Below, piece by piece: positions 24,972-34,553 of a DNA stretch of 64,000 nt. The notes under the pieces are model-generated. The model did not search any database, was not told the origin of the DNA, and saw only the letters and a list, made by a program, of their open reading frames with translations. How positions within the stretch are numbered: position 1 is the stretch's first letter; every line of letters begins with the position of its first letter. The position numbers and the translations under genes are program-made. The stretch lies in NCBI GenBank assembly GCA_937958995.1, contig CALGAP010000019.1, positions 1-64,000 on the forward strand, written 5' to 3'. Origin of the DNA: an uncultured Chitinophagaceae bacterium. GTDB lineage: Bacteria > Bacteroidota > Bacteroidia > Chitinophagales > Chitinophagaceae.

Positions 24972-25222
24972 GACGCAGTTTTTTTTTGAAGTTACGAGGA
25001 AAAACGATTGGGGCTTTCTCTCCTCTCCATTGCACTAATGCCGGGCTTTTTACCATCTTCCCGACAAAAAAGTATTAATATGTAAAATTCTTTTCATTAG
25101 GGCGATTTAGCACAGTTACAAGAGAGTTCAGGTAGAGCAAACGATTGCGGTCACACGCTATATAATCGAAAAAGCATCAAACTTGGCAAAAAAAGTATTA
25201 AGTGTAGGTTTTGCAATCGGTT

Positions 25223-25230
25223 TAAATTTG
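25223..25230 (+). promoter_or_regulatory. -7 box TAAATTTG upstream of the first susC
   Basis: A perfect TAnnTTTG match 17 bases before the ATG at 25248; a good -33 partner is not visible. The 276-base gap to the S10 gene shows no anti-sigma/sigma pair or hybrid two-component sensor, the usual PUL regulators. Confidence 0.4.
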
Positions 25231-25247
25231 GTGAAACTAATTGCTAT

Positions 25248-28200
25248 ATGGGAAAAAAGCGAATCCTTCGGGCACTCGCATTTCTGTGCGCGTACTCCCT
25301 CGCCGTGGCCACGGCATTTGCCCAGGAGAGAACAATCACCGGATCCATTTCTGATGAAGCCGGACAGCCGCTGAGCGGCGCTACCATCGCTGCCAAAGGA
25401 CAGCCCAACATTAATACGGTAAGCCGGCAAGACGGCAGCTTTGAACTTCGCGTGCCGGAGTCGGTAAAGACCCTCGTGATCTCGCACGTAGGCATGCGTG
25501 TCCGCAATGTTGATATTGTCGGCAGATCGCAGGTGATCGTCACCCTGGAGATGTCTGAAAACAACATGGACGAAGTGGTGGTGGTAGGTTATGGTACCTC
25601 CAAAAGAGGTGACCTTACTTCATCGCAGACAACGGTAACTGCCAAGCAAATCGAAAAGACTATCAACACCACGCTGGAGCAGGCGTTGCAAGGCCGCGCG
25701 GCGGGTGTATATATAACGCAGAACTCGGGTCAGCCGGGTGGCGGCATTTCAGTGAATATTCGCGGTATCAGTTCGCTGTCGCGCACCCAGCCCCTGTACG
25801 TGATTGACGGTGTGCAGATGCAGGCTGGTGAAGACGTATCATTTGGCAACCAGAGTACTTCCAACCCCCTGGCATCACTGAACCCCTCCGACATTGAAGA
25901 CGTACAGATTTTGCAGGGTCCTTCAGCAACCGCCATCTATGGTTCGCGCGCTACCAACGGCGTTATCCTTATCACCACCAAAAGAGGTAAAGCCGGTGGT
26001 GTGAGGATCAACTATGGTTACAACTACAACCTGCAGACACCGCCCGATAGACTGGAAGTAATGAACCTGCGCCAGTATGCGCAGTTTGTGAAAGAGTATC
26101 ACCAGCTGGCAGGCGGCATCACACCCGAAGAGTTTCTGGATCCCACGTTGTTGGGCGAAGGCACCGACTGGCAGAAAGAACTTTTCAACAATGCTGCGAT
26201 GAACAAACACCAGCTCAGCTTCAGCGGCGGAAATAATAATACCACTTACTACGCCTCCGGCGAACTGCTCGACCAGGAAGGTGTGGCTTTGGGCTCGGGC
26301 TTTAAACGTTATGGCCTGCGCCTTAATATGGACAACAAACCCCGCGAGTGGGCAACCCTGGGCCTTAACCTCAACGCCACGCAAACCGACGAGGTGCTCA
26401 CCACGACCAACTATGGCAATGCAGAAAGCCCGCTGATCGCGAATGCGCTGCGCCTTACCCCGCAGATTCCCGTTACCAATTTCGACGGCTCATGGGGTGG
26501 CAGCGACCCGGTAAACGGTGCCAACCAGTACGCACCGGTTAACCCGATAGCACTCGCCAACTTAGTAACTAACACCAACAGACGCAGGCAGGTGCAGGGT
26601 GGTCTTAATTTTTCAGTAAGACCCCTGGCCGGACTCACACTGCGCACGAGTGTATATGGCAGTTTTGGCGATGGATTGACTACTTACTACAATCCCACAT
26701 ACAGAATTTCCCAATGGCACTATAACCTTAATGCCACACTGACCAACGGTACATACCAAAGCTGGTACTGGAACTGGCTGCAACAGGTGGAGTACCAACG
26801 CAAGATTGGCAAGCACAGTTTCACCCTCATGGCCAGCCACGAAGCGCAGGAATCATCATACAAAGCTATTGTGGTGGGCAGAGGTGGTTTCCTTACCAAC
26901 GATGTGTTTGACGTAGACGCAGGCGACCCCAACACAGCCACCAACAGTGGAGGCACCTATCCGTGGGGTATTGAATCATACCTCGGCAGGCTGACCTACA
27001 ACTACGACAACCGCTATTTGCTGACGGCCACTTACCGCCGCGACGGTTCGCCATTCTTTGGTGAAAACAACAGATGGGGTTCCTTCCCTTCGTTGTCTGT
27101 TGCCTGGCGCACCAGCCAGGAAAAATGGTGGAATCCTGAAGTCGTGAACGAATTGAAATTCCGTTTTGAAATTGGTCTTACCGGTAACCCCGGTACCGAC
27201 GCCGGTATTTACTCCCGTATGGCAACCGGCGCCACACCATGGGGCACCGGCTTCCTGCCGCAGGAGTTGAAAAACGCCGATCTGCAATGGGAAGAAACCA
27301 ATACCAAAAACTATGGTATCAATATCGGCTTACTCAACAATCGCTTCACCATAGAAGCCGATTACTACGATCGTGATATCAGCAATCTGATCCTCCGCGC
27401 CTCCGTTCCCTTCTATATGGGTGCCGGCGGCGTGCCGGGTTCTGTTACCCCGCCATGGGTAAACTTCGGTACCATGAACACCAAAGGCTGGAACATCACC
27501 ATCGCCAGCACTATCATGAATACCGGGGACTTCCGATGGGAGACCAACCTGAACCTTTCTCACTTCAAGACAAAAGTGATCAGGCTCACCGCCGACCGCA
27601 AATTCCTGGCCCGCACGTCGTGGTGGATGAACAACTGGACACAATGGGCGCACGTCGGTATGGAGCCCTGGTTGTTCCGAGGCTATATTGCGGAAGGTTT
27701 GTTCCAGTCTGTTGAAGATGCTGAAAATAGCCCGAGACCTGTTGACAACAATGGCGCACCGCGCCCTGTTGACCCCAACAACGGCATTTGGGTAGGTGAT
27801 GTGAAGTATAAGGACGTAGATGGCAACGGCATAATAGATGTAAACGACGAAACATTTATCGGTAACCCCTGGCCCGATCTGACCGGTGGTCTTACCAATA
27901 CTTTCTCTTATAAAGGTTTTGATCTGAGCGTGCTGTTCACCGCTTCGTGGGGCAACGATATATACAACTATATCCGCGCTGTTAACCTGAACCCGAACAA
28001 CGTGAACCTGAGCCGCAACTTCCTGGTAGAAGCTTCCGACTATGCACGCGTGGTAGATGATGGTACAGGAAAAGTGATTATTCAGAATGCCGGCACCAAT
28101 GTGGCACGCATTGCGAATAACCAGATAGCCAGCGACAACAACTATGGCAAAAACAGCAGCCGCTTTGTGGAAGATGGTTCTTATATAAGGCTGAAAAATA

Positions 28201-28448
28201 TTTCGCTCAGCTATGCAGTGCCCCAGCGTTGGCTGCAACGAACCAAAGTGATCAGGGATATGCGCATTACCGTAGGTGCGCAAAACGTGATTACCTGGAC
28301 CAGGTACACGGGTTATGATCCTGAAGTAGGAGCCTATGTAGGAACCGGCGCCAGCGGCGGCGGACAAGGCAACCAGGCTATCGGCATCGACTTTGGCCGC
28401 TATCCTTTGACGCGTATGTATTCTGCATCTATCTCTGTAAACTTTTAA
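25248..28448 (+). CDS. SusC/RagA family TonB-linked outer-membrane transporter (PUL 1)
   Basis: A 22-strand outer-membrane barrel that imports oligosaccharides with its SusD lid. The 1066 residues comprise a signal peptide (1-26, ending ATAFAQ), a carboxypeptidase-regulatory-like beta domain (about 28-103: TITGSISDEAGQPLSGATI), the TonB box DEVVVVGYG (about 107-115), and the plug (about 118-235: LQGRAAGVYITQNSG, IRGISSLSRTQPLYVIDGV, PSATAIYGSRATNGVILITTKRG). The barrel fills the rest and ends in MYSASISVNF with a terminal Phe. It starts a five-gene run with gaps of 6-30 bases. Confidence 0.95.
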   Translation: MGKKRILRALAFLCAYSLAVATAFAQERTITGSISDEAGQPLSGATIAAKGQPNINTVSRQDGSFELRVPESVKTLVISHVGMRVRNVDIVGRSQVIVTLEMSENNMDEVVVVGYGTSKRGDLTSSQTTVTAKQIEKTINTTLEQALQGRAAGVYITQNSGQPGGGISVNIRGISSLSRTQPLYVIDGVQMQAGEDVSFGNQSTSNPLASLNPSDIEDVQILQGPSATAIYGSRATNGVILITTKRGKAGGVRINYGYNYNLQTPPDRLEVMNLRQYAQFVKEYHQLAGGITPEEFLDPTLLGEGTDWQKELFNNAAMNKHQLSFSGGNNNTTYYASGELLDQEGVALGSGFKRYGLRLNMDNKPREWATLGLNLNATQTDEVLTTTNYGNAESPLIANALRLTPQIPVTNFDGSWGGSDPVNGANQYAPVNPIALANLVTNTNRRRQVQGGLNFSVRPLAGLTLRTSVYGSFGDGLTTYYNPTYRISQWHYNLNATLTNGTYQSWYWNWLQQVEYQRKIGKHSFTLMASHEAQESSYKAIVVGRGGFLTNDVFDVDAGDPNTATNSGGTYPWGIESYLGRLTYNYDNRYLLTATYRRDGSPFFGENNRWGSFPSLSVAWRTSQEKWWNPEVVNELKFRFEIGLTGNPGTDAGIYSRMATGATPWGTGFLPQELKNADLQWEETNTKNYGINIGLLNNRFTIEADYYDRDISNLILRASVPFYMGAGGVPGSVTPPWVNFGTMNTKGWNITIASTIMNTGDFRWETNLNLSHFKTKVIRLTADRKFLARTSWWMNNWTQWAHVGMEPWLFRGYIAEGLFQSVEDAENSPRPVDNNGAPRPVDPNNGIWVGDVKYKDVDGNGIIDVNDETFIGNPWPDLTGGLTNTFSYKGFDLSVLFTASWGNDIYNYIRAVNLNPNNVNLSRNFLVEASDYARVVDDGTGKVIIQNAGTNVARIANNQIASDNNYGKNSSRFVEDGSYIRLKNISLSYAVPQRWLQRTKVIRDMRITVGAQNVITWTRYTGYDPEVGAYVGTGASGGGQGNQAIGIDFGRYPLTRMYSASISVNF

Positions 28449-28459
28449 TAACTCAGTAT

Positions 28460-30142
28460 ATGAACCTTCTTAATAGATACCGCTACATAGCAATAGTTGC
28501 GCTATTGATCACGGTGTTTGCTTCGTGTAAAAAGGACTTCCTGAACAAACCACCGGAAAGCTCTATTGTGGATGTGAACTTTTATAAAACCGACGAGCAG
28601 GTATTGGCGGGCACTTCATTATTGTACAGCCGCGTGTGGTTTGAATACAATGATAAGGCCCAGTACAACCTGGGCGATTTCCGCGGCGGCACTGCCTATT
28701 CGGCCTGGGGCGACCGGGGTAATGTGATGTTTAATACTACTGGCGACAACAACGAAAATGGTACCGCCTGGCGTTCATTCTTCACCGTGGTAGCACAGGC
28801 TAACCTGGCTATTTACAATATTGAAAAATATGCCGGTGAAAATGTTTCGCCCGCCATAAAGAAAATGGCTATTGCCGAAGCCCGCTTCATGCGCGCGCTG
28901 GCATATCGCTTCCTGGTGAGCAACTGGGGGCCTGTGCCCATCGTGGAAAACAACGTGGAACAGTTGTTCGATACCACCATCCGCCGGGCCACCGTTCCGA
29001 GTGTATGGCGATACATCACCCGCGAAATGCGCGCCGCTGCAGAAGACCTGCCAGCCACTCCTTACCAGGCAGGCCGACTGACGCGCTGGTCTGCCGAGGG
29101 TATGCTGGCAAGATTCTACCTGACCCGCGCCGGCGTGGAATCATCAGGTGGTCAAAGAAAACAGGAATTTCTCGACAGCGCCAAATACTATGCTGAACGC
29201 GTCATCCAAAACAGCGGCAAGAAGCTGTTGACAAACTATGAAGATCTTTTCCGCTATCCGTACGACAACAATGCGGAATCGCTGTTTGAATTACAATGGG
29301 AGTATGTGCCGGATGTATGGGGTATTGCTAACAGCATGCCTGAATACCTTGCCTACAACCCCGACATTTCGTTTGGCGGATGGGGCGGCGATAAAGGCGC
29401 TACCTGGTGGATGATGAGCCAGTACGAAGGCTTCAACCTGCAGCCCGACGGTACGCTGAAGGGAAGAACCCTCGATCTGCGTTTACGCGCCACCTTTATG
29501 TTGCCCGGTTTTTATTATCCTGAAATTACCAAGGTGTCTGATGGACAAAAACTTATTTACCCGTTCAACGGCGATGACTATAACTTCCTGGCTATCAAAA
29601 AATATGTAATTGGTTCTCCCATTGACCTGGCGGGTATAGCTGCGCAGCAGCGTTATCCCAACAACACCTACATGTTGCGCCTCGCGGAAATGTACCTGAT
29701 TTATGTGGAAGCCGTGATGGGTAATGCGCTGCAGACAACCGATGCCAAAGCCATCGAATACTTCAACCTGGTGCGCACCCGCGCTGGTCTGCCACCTTAC
29801 GAAGTGGATGGCCCCAACGGCAGCGGCCCGCTCACCTGGGATAAGCTGTTCAGCGAGCGCATTAAGGAATTTGCACTGGAAGGTATGGCCTGGTACGACC
29901 TGGTAAGCCTGCACTATTATGATCCGCAAAAGGCGTATGAAATCATCAACTCGCAAGACAGGGGATTGTTCCTGACCGAGCCCGACCAGATGCCGAATCC
30001 TACTCAGTGGACGCTGACCAAGATTTCATGGTTTGCCGAGCGACAGGTAAATGCCAACAGCGGCAACTTTCAGTTGCCCATTCCGAATGCTGAACTCAGC
30101 CAGGCGCCCAACCTGCAACTGGATCCTGTTGAATTCCCATAA
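28460..30142 (+). CDS. SusD/RagB family glycan-binding lipoprotein (PUL 1)
   Basis: A 560-residue surface lipoprotein that caps the SusC barrel. The signal ends in the lipobox FASC (IVALLITVFASCKKDFL). The family features are the N-terminal LNKPPESSIVDVNFYKTDEQV, the TPR-like helices with ARFMRALAYRFLVSNWGPVPIVE, the LTRWSAEGMLARFYL segment and the C-terminal RLAEMYLIYVEAV followed by FNLVRTRAGLPP and ERIKEFALEGMAWYDLVSL. It starts 12 bases after susC and should be translated from the same mRNA. Confidence 0.95.
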   Translation: MNLLNRYRYIAIVALLITVFASCKKDFLNKPPESSIVDVNFYKTDEQVLAGTSLLYSRVWFEYNDKAQYNLGDFRGGTAYSAWGDRGNVMFNTTGDNNENGTAWRSFFTVVAQANLAIYNIEKYAGENVSPAIKKMAIAEARFMRALAYRFLVSNWGPVPIVENNVEQLFDTTIRRATVPSVWRYITREMRAAAEDLPATPYQAGRLTRWSAEGMLARFYLTRAGVESSGGQRKQEFLDSAKYYAERVIQNSGKKLLTNYEDLFRYPYDNNAESLFELQWEYVPDVWGIANSMPEYLAYNPDISFGGWGGDKGATWWMMSQYEGFNLQPDGTLKGRTLDLRLRATFMLPGFYYPEITKVSDGQKLIYPFNGDDYNFLAIKKYVIGSPIDLAGIAAQQRYPNNTYMLRLAEMYLIYVEAVMGNALQTTDAKAIEYFNLVRTRAGLPPYEVDGPNGSGPLTWDKLFSERIKEFALEGMAWYDLVSLHYYDPQKAYEIINSQDRGLFLTEPDQMPNPTQWTLTKISWFAERQVNANSGNFQLPIPNAELSQAPNLQLDPVEFP

Positions 30143-30165
30143 ATCTACGTTAATCATTAAACGAA

Positions 30166-31320
30166 ATGAAAGTGAATATGAAACCGATATATAAACTATT
30201 TTTCACCCTGCTGATCACCTGCTCGGTACTCAGTATGCTGCCGGCCTGTGAAAAAGACAGCGATGGCGGCACGCCCGTCATAGACTACGTAAGGATTACA
30301 CGTCCTGAGTCGTCTGACTCGCTGCTGGTAGGCGCTAGCCAGGGCCAGCTGATCGCCATTGTCGGTAAAAACCTCGGACAGGCCGTAGCCATCTGGTTCA
30401 ACGACCGTCCTTCGCGACTCACTCCCACCTATATTACCAACACCACCATATTGGTGCGTGTGCCTTCAGAAATTCCGCTTGATATTACCAATAAGGTGAA
30501 GATCTTGTTTAATAATGGTTACGAGTTGCTCTACGATTTTGAAGTGCAGATCAGTAAGCCACGCATCGATGGCATGGAGGTGGAATATGTGAAAGAAGGT
30601 GATATAGCCGTGATAAGAGGCAATTTCTTCTATGAGCCACTTACTGTAACGTTTGCGGGTGATGTGGAAGGCGAGATCGTTGAAGTAACCGACAATGAAA
30701 TACAGGTGCGCGTGCCGCCAGGCGCCGAGCCCGGCCAGATCACCGTAAGAACCAATTTTGGTGAAGAGAAATCAAATTTCTGGTTCAGGGATAATCGCAA
30801 TATGCTTATTCATAACGATCCCTGGAGCGGGTGGTGGGGACAAAGCAACGTGGTGGATGCTTCTGACCCGCTCGCTATCAACGGCAATTACACCCGCATC
30901 ACAGCTACTATTGGTTCATGGGGCTGGACAGAATGGATCGGCGGACACGAAGATGCGCTTTCTACCGCTCACAATCTTCCCGATGATGCCGTGCTGAACC
31001 CGCAGAAATACGTGATGAAGTTTGAGATCAATACGCTGAAGCCTTACAATGGCAACCGTATCAAGTTTATGATCGGTCAGGTGAATAGTCCCGACCCTAA
31101 CTGGGATAACGAACCCTATTTCTGGGAGCCGCCATTCGATACCAAGGGCAAATGGCAGACTGTGACTATTCCATTCAATGAAGTGGTGGCAAAATACGTC
31201 ACCAACTGGGGCGTGCGCCCACAGGGTTATGGCGTGAAAGTTTGGTTCCATGGTCCCGGTTCGCTGGATGCCGACATTGCGTTCGACAACCTGCGCGTAG
31301 TGCCCGCAACACTTCAATAA
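30166..31320 (+). CDS. Surface glycan-binding lipoprotein with IPT/TIG and XBD-like domain
   Basis: A 384-residue lipoprotein with signal ending in LPAC (LSMLPACEKDSDGG). Residues about 40-200 form two IPT/TIG-like beta sandwiches (RITRPESSDSLLVGASQGQLIAIVGKNL and KEGDIAVIRGNFF). The C-terminal region (about 205-384) is rich in exposed aromatics (DPWSGWWGQSN, GSWGWTEWIGGHED, YFWEPPF). It resembles the C-terminal glycan-binding domain of SGBP-B proteins from Bacteroidota PULs. It would sit on the cell surface and hold polysaccharide for the SusCD pair. The exact glycan cannot be read from sequence. Confidence 0.8.
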   Translation: MKVNMKPIYKLFFTLLITCSVLSMLPACEKDSDGGTPVIDYVRITRPESSDSLLVGASQGQLIAIVGKNLGQAVAIWFNDRPSRLTPTYITNTTILVRVPSEIPLDITNKVKILFNNGYELLYDFEVQISKPRIDGMEVEYVKEGDIAVIRGNFFYEPLTVTFAGDVEGEIVEVTDNEIQVRVPPGAEPGQITVRTNFGEEKSNFWFRDNRNMLIHNDPWSGWWGQSNVVDASDPLAINGNYTRITATIGSWGWTEWIGGHEDALSTAHNLPDDAVLNPQKYVMKFEINTLKPYNGNRIKFMIGQVNSPDPNWDNEPYFWEPPFDTKGKWQTVTIPFNEVVAKYVTNWGVRPQGYGVKVWFHGPGSLDADIAFDNLRVVPATLQ

Positions 31321-31350
31321 TATCTGCTTGATGAGATAAAACAATAAAAA

Positions 31351-33174
31351 ATGATTAAGTTATTTCCTAAACCATTGCTTGCCGTATTAACGGTGTTTTT
31401 TGTGGTGGTGATGGGTTCGTGTAAGAAAGATTCAGATGATAACACAACAGACGTTACTCAACTGTTAAGTTTCGGGCCTACCGGCGCCAACCACGGCGAC
31501 ACAATAAAATTTATCGGAACTGGTCTCGATAAAGTTACCGCCATTCAATTCACAGGCAACAATGCTATAGTGGAGCAAAGCGGTTTTGTTTCCCAGTCAC
31601 CCACGCTCATCCTTACACGAGTGCCGGCATCGGCAGAGAAGGGTAAGGTAATGTTGAAAACCCCGCAAGGCGATATTGTTTCCAAAACCGAATTCAATAT
31701 CGGCGTGACACCGGTAATTGCTTCCATTACCGAAGAAGCAAGACCCGGCGCTAATTTGACGCTCACCGGTGAATTCATGAACTGGGTTACCAGCGTCACC
31801 TTTGCGAGAGACAAAGTAGTGACAGAATTCGTGAGTGTATCACTGAATGAGCTGGTGGTAAAGGTTCCTGAAGATGCCGAGACTGGTCCGCTGGTAATCA
31901 CCTACAGCGGCACCGACTCCGGTTATTTTGAAACTGTTGAAATATTCAAGGTGACATTGCCACAGGGCACCGGCATTTCTCCCGACTTGTTATACCATGG
32001 TGAAAACGTAACCATCACCGGCACTGATCTGGACCTGGTGCGTAAAGTGTATTTCACCAATGTATCTGAGCCGGTAACTGAGTTTGAAAGCCAGGGTGCG
32101 ACTGAGCTTGTTGTGAAAGTACCGACCACTGCATTAAAAGGCGTAATAAAACTGGAAGCAGCTTCCGGTGTACAGACTACTGTTGACGGCGAACTGGATA
32201 TTAAGTTGCCGCAAGCCACAGGTATTGCTCCGGCCAATGTTAAGCACCTCGAAAATATCACCATTACCGGTACTGACCTGGACCTGGTGAGCAAGATCTG
32301 GTTTACGAATGCAACTGAAGCAGTGACCACTTTCGTAAGCCAGTCAGCTACGCAGATCGTGGTGCAGGTGCCCGGGGCGGCCAAGAATGGTCCCATCACC
32401 CTGGAAATGGAGTCGGGTATTAAGACCACTTCCACAGCCGAAGTGACTTTGTTGCTGCCGCAGATCACTTCATTCAGTCCCAATCCTGTTGATCCGGAAT
32501 CAAACCTCACCATATCTGGTACTAATCTCGACCTGGTATCTGCCGTTGTGATCGAGAATGTGCCGGCCATTGATAAAGCCAATTTTGTAAGTCATACCGC
32601 CAACCAGATTGTGGTGACTGTGCCCACCGGCGCGGCCAACGGTTTGATAACACTGAAGGTGCTGAACTCGACGGTGACCGTTTTGTCGACCGACATACTG
32701 CAGATCACCGGCGCGGCGCCGCCACCTGCTATTTCATTACACTTCTGGGATGATGGTCTCGCAGCCGGCTGGAACGGATGGAGCGGTGGAGGCTGGGGTG
32801 GTACCAAGGAGATCGACAACAGTTCGCCTGTGCGCGTTGGTACCAAATCGGTAAAGATCACTTACGATGCCAGCCAGTGGGGCTCGCCCCTGCAACTGGG
32901 TGGTGCCAATATTTCTTTGGCAGGTTATAGTTCATTTAAAATATCCATTTACAGTACGGCCGGTACCGCAGGCAACAAGATCCTGATCGTGTTTAATAAG
33001 AACGAAGCCGGTGGCGGACAGGTGGAACTGACTTTGGGACCTGAAGGTGAATGGACAGATTTCTCTATACCCTTGTCGCAGTTTGGCAGTGTAACAACCC
33101 TCAACGAACTCTGGATAAAAGAAAACCAGGGTAAGTCGTACACGATATATGTGGATGAAATAGGACTGAATTAA
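31351..33174 (+). CDS. Surface lipoprotein with five IPT/TIG repeats and a C-terminal binding module
   Basis: A 607-residue lipoprotein with signal ending in MGSC. Five consecutive IPT/TIG repeats of about 80-85 residues (about 35-465) carry the recurring core TITGTDLDLVxKxxFTN and a closing VVKVP-x-GxI segment. Repeats 3 and 4 are the most alike, pointing to recent duplication. The last 135 residues (about 470-607) form a beta-sandwich module with LHFWDDGLAAGWNGWSGGGWGG and IYVDEIGLN, similar in outline to the module at the end of the preceding protein. The repeats probably act as a stalk that carries the binding module away from the membrane. Confidence 0.8.
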   Translation: MIKLFPKPLLAVLTVFFVVVMGSCKKDSDDNTTDVTQLLSFGPTGANHGDTIKFIGTGLDKVTAIQFTGNNAIVEQSGFVSQSPTLILTRVPASAEKGKVMLKTPQGDIVSKTEFNIGVTPVIASITEEARPGANLTLTGEFMNWVTSVTFARDKVVTEFVSVSLNELVVKVPEDAETGPLVITYSGTDSGYFETVEIFKVTLPQGTGISPDLLYHGENVTITGTDLDLVRKVYFTNVSEPVTEFESQGATELVVKVPTTALKGVIKLEAASGVQTTVDGELDIKLPQATGIAPANVKHLENITITGTDLDLVSKIWFTNATEAVTTFVSQSATQIVVQVPGAAKNGPITLEMESGIKTTSTAEVTLLLPQITSFSPNPVDPESNLTISGTNLDLVSAVVIENVPAIDKANFVSHTANQIVVTVPTGAANGLITLKVLNSTVTVLSTDILQITGAAPPPAISLHFWDDGLAAGWNGWSGGGWGGTKEIDNSSPVRVGTKSVKITYDASQWGSPLQLGGANISLAGYSSFKISIYSTAGTAGNKILIVFNKNEAGGGQVELTLGPEGEWTDFSIPLSQFGSVTTLNELWIKENQGKSYTIYVDEIGLN

Positions 33175-33180
33175 GACTAA

Positions 33181-34386
33181 ATGCAAACTGAATTTTATAA
33201 CTGGCTGGCTTTTCTTGAAGCTGAGCACAAGCGGCTTTTGAAACGGCCAAACGAGAAGGCGGGAAAAGGGAACGGTATTGTTGACCGGTATGTGTACCCG
33301 GTGCTCAGCGCCGCGCACACGCCATTGTTCTGGCGCTATGATCTCAACAATGTCACCAATCCGCACCTTATGGAGCGCTTCGGCATTAATGCCGTGATGA
33401 ATGCGGGCGCCATTAAGTGGAACAACAAATACATTGTGGTGCCCCGCGTGGAAGCGGCCGACCGGAAGTCGTTCTTCGCAGTTGCCGAAAGTGCCAATGG
33501 TATCGACAATTTCAGGTTTTGGGATTATCCCATCGTGATGCCTGAAACTAATGTGCCAGATACCAACATTTATGATATGCGGTTGGTGCAACATGAAGAC
33601 GGATGGATATATGGATTGTTTTGCACCGAGCGCCGCGATCCCAATGCTTCGCCCAGCGATCAGAGCGCGGCTATTGCTCAATGTGGTATTGCACGCACGA
33701 AAGACCTGGTGGAGTGGGAGCGGTTGCCCGATTTAAAAACGCCCTCGCCGCAGCAGCGCAACGTGGTGTTGCACCCTGAATTCGTGGATGGACGCTATGC
33801 TTTTTACACGCGGCCACAGTCCGGTTTTATTGAAGCGGGAGAGGGAGGAGGAATCGGTTTTGGACTAAGTGACCGTATCGAGGGCGCTGTGATCAATTCT
33901 GAAAAAGTGATTGATCCGCGATCTTATCATACGGTGTTTGAGCTGAAGAATGGTCTTGGCCCTGCACCCATCAAAACCAAATACGGATGGCTGCACCTGG
34001 CACACGGTGTAAGAAATACGGCGGCCGGCATGCGCTACGTGTTGTATATGTTCATGACCGCGCTCGATGATATCACAAAGGTGATTTACAAACCTGGTGG
34101 CTATTTCCTGGCGCCGGAAGGCGAGGAGCGCGTGGGTGATGTGTCGAATGTATTGTTCAGCAACGGTTGGATCGCCGATGACGATGGTACCGTGTTTATC
34201 TACTATGCCTCGTCTGATACACGACTGCATGTGGCCACCTCCACCATCGATAAGTTGCTCGATTATGTAATGAATACGCCGCCCGATGGGGTAAACTCAG
34301 CCGGGACCGTGCGCAACCTGGTACAGCTGATAGATAAAAACCAGCAGGACATGTTGATGAAGGTGCCTTTGCGTACGGGCAAGTAA
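33181..34386 (+). CDS. GH130 beta-1,4-mannosyl-glucose phosphorylase-like enzyme
   Basis: GH130 enzymes cleave beta-mannosides by phosphorolysis, yielding mannose 1-phosphate. The 401 residues have no signal peptide, so the enzyme is cytoplasmic. The five-bladed propeller motifs are NPHLMERFGINAVMNAGAIKWNNKY, VPRVEAADRKSFFAVAES, TNIYDMRLV with the proposed proton donor Asp132, and HLAHGVRNTA. The YDMRL and RVEAADRKS versions fit subfamily GH130_1 (4-O-beta-mannosyl-glucose phosphorylase). It follows the binding lipoprotein by six bases. This suggests the locus targets a beta-mannan or glucomannan, but no endomannanase or epimerase is present. Confidence 0.85.
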   Translation: MQTEFYNWLAFLEAEHKRLLKRPNEKAGKGNGIVDRYVYPVLSAAHTPLFWRYDLNNVTNPHLMERFGINAVMNAGAIKWNNKYIVVPRVEAADRKSFFAVAESANGIDNFRFWDYPIVMPETNVPDTNIYDMRLVQHEDGWIYGLFCTERRDPNASPSDQSAAIAQCGIARTKDLVEWERLPDLKTPSPQQRNVVLHPEFVDGRYAFYTRPQSGFIEAGEGGGIGFGLSDRIEGAVINSEKVIDPRSYHTVFELKNGLGPAPIKTKYGWLHLAHGVRNTAAGMRYVLYMFMTALDDITKVIYKPGGYFLAPEGEERVGDVSNVLFSNGWIADDDGTVFIYYASSDTRLHVATSTIDKLLDYVMNTPPDGVNSAGTVRNLVQLIDKNQQDMLMKVPLRTGK

Positions 34387-34395
34387 AATTTTGAG

Positions 34396-34491
34396 ATGAA
34401 AAGGGGCCTTATTATAGTTTGCGCCGTGTTCGCCGTTGGTATCGGCGCCTGTAAAAAACCTGAGCTGCGTTGCTTTTGTGAGAAATTGTGA
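34396..34491 (+). pseudogene. 31-codon lipoprotein stub at the end of PUL 1
   Basis: ATG at 34396 opens a reading frame nine bases after the GH130 stop. It encodes MKRGLIIVCAVFAVGIGACK, a normal lipoprotein signal with lipobox IGAC, then KPELRCFCEKL and a TGA. Position and leader are those expected for the next PUL enzyme (in mannan loci usually a GH26 or GH5 lipoprotein). The mature part is absent and unrelated sequence follows. I read it as the 5' scar of a deletion; a genuine 31-residue lipopeptide cannot be excluded. Confidence 0.5.
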
Positions 34492-34553
34492 ATAATGGAT
34501 GTTAGAATCCTGTAAAATAATTTCTCCTACTTTTACTCTCCAAATTATCCCGG

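Noticed and set aside
27330..28367. A 345-codon open frame antisense to the first susC
   Set aside because: It lies wholly inside the susC barrel, has no recognisable domain or start signal, and its composition is that of a reverse-strand shadow of a GC-rich coding region.
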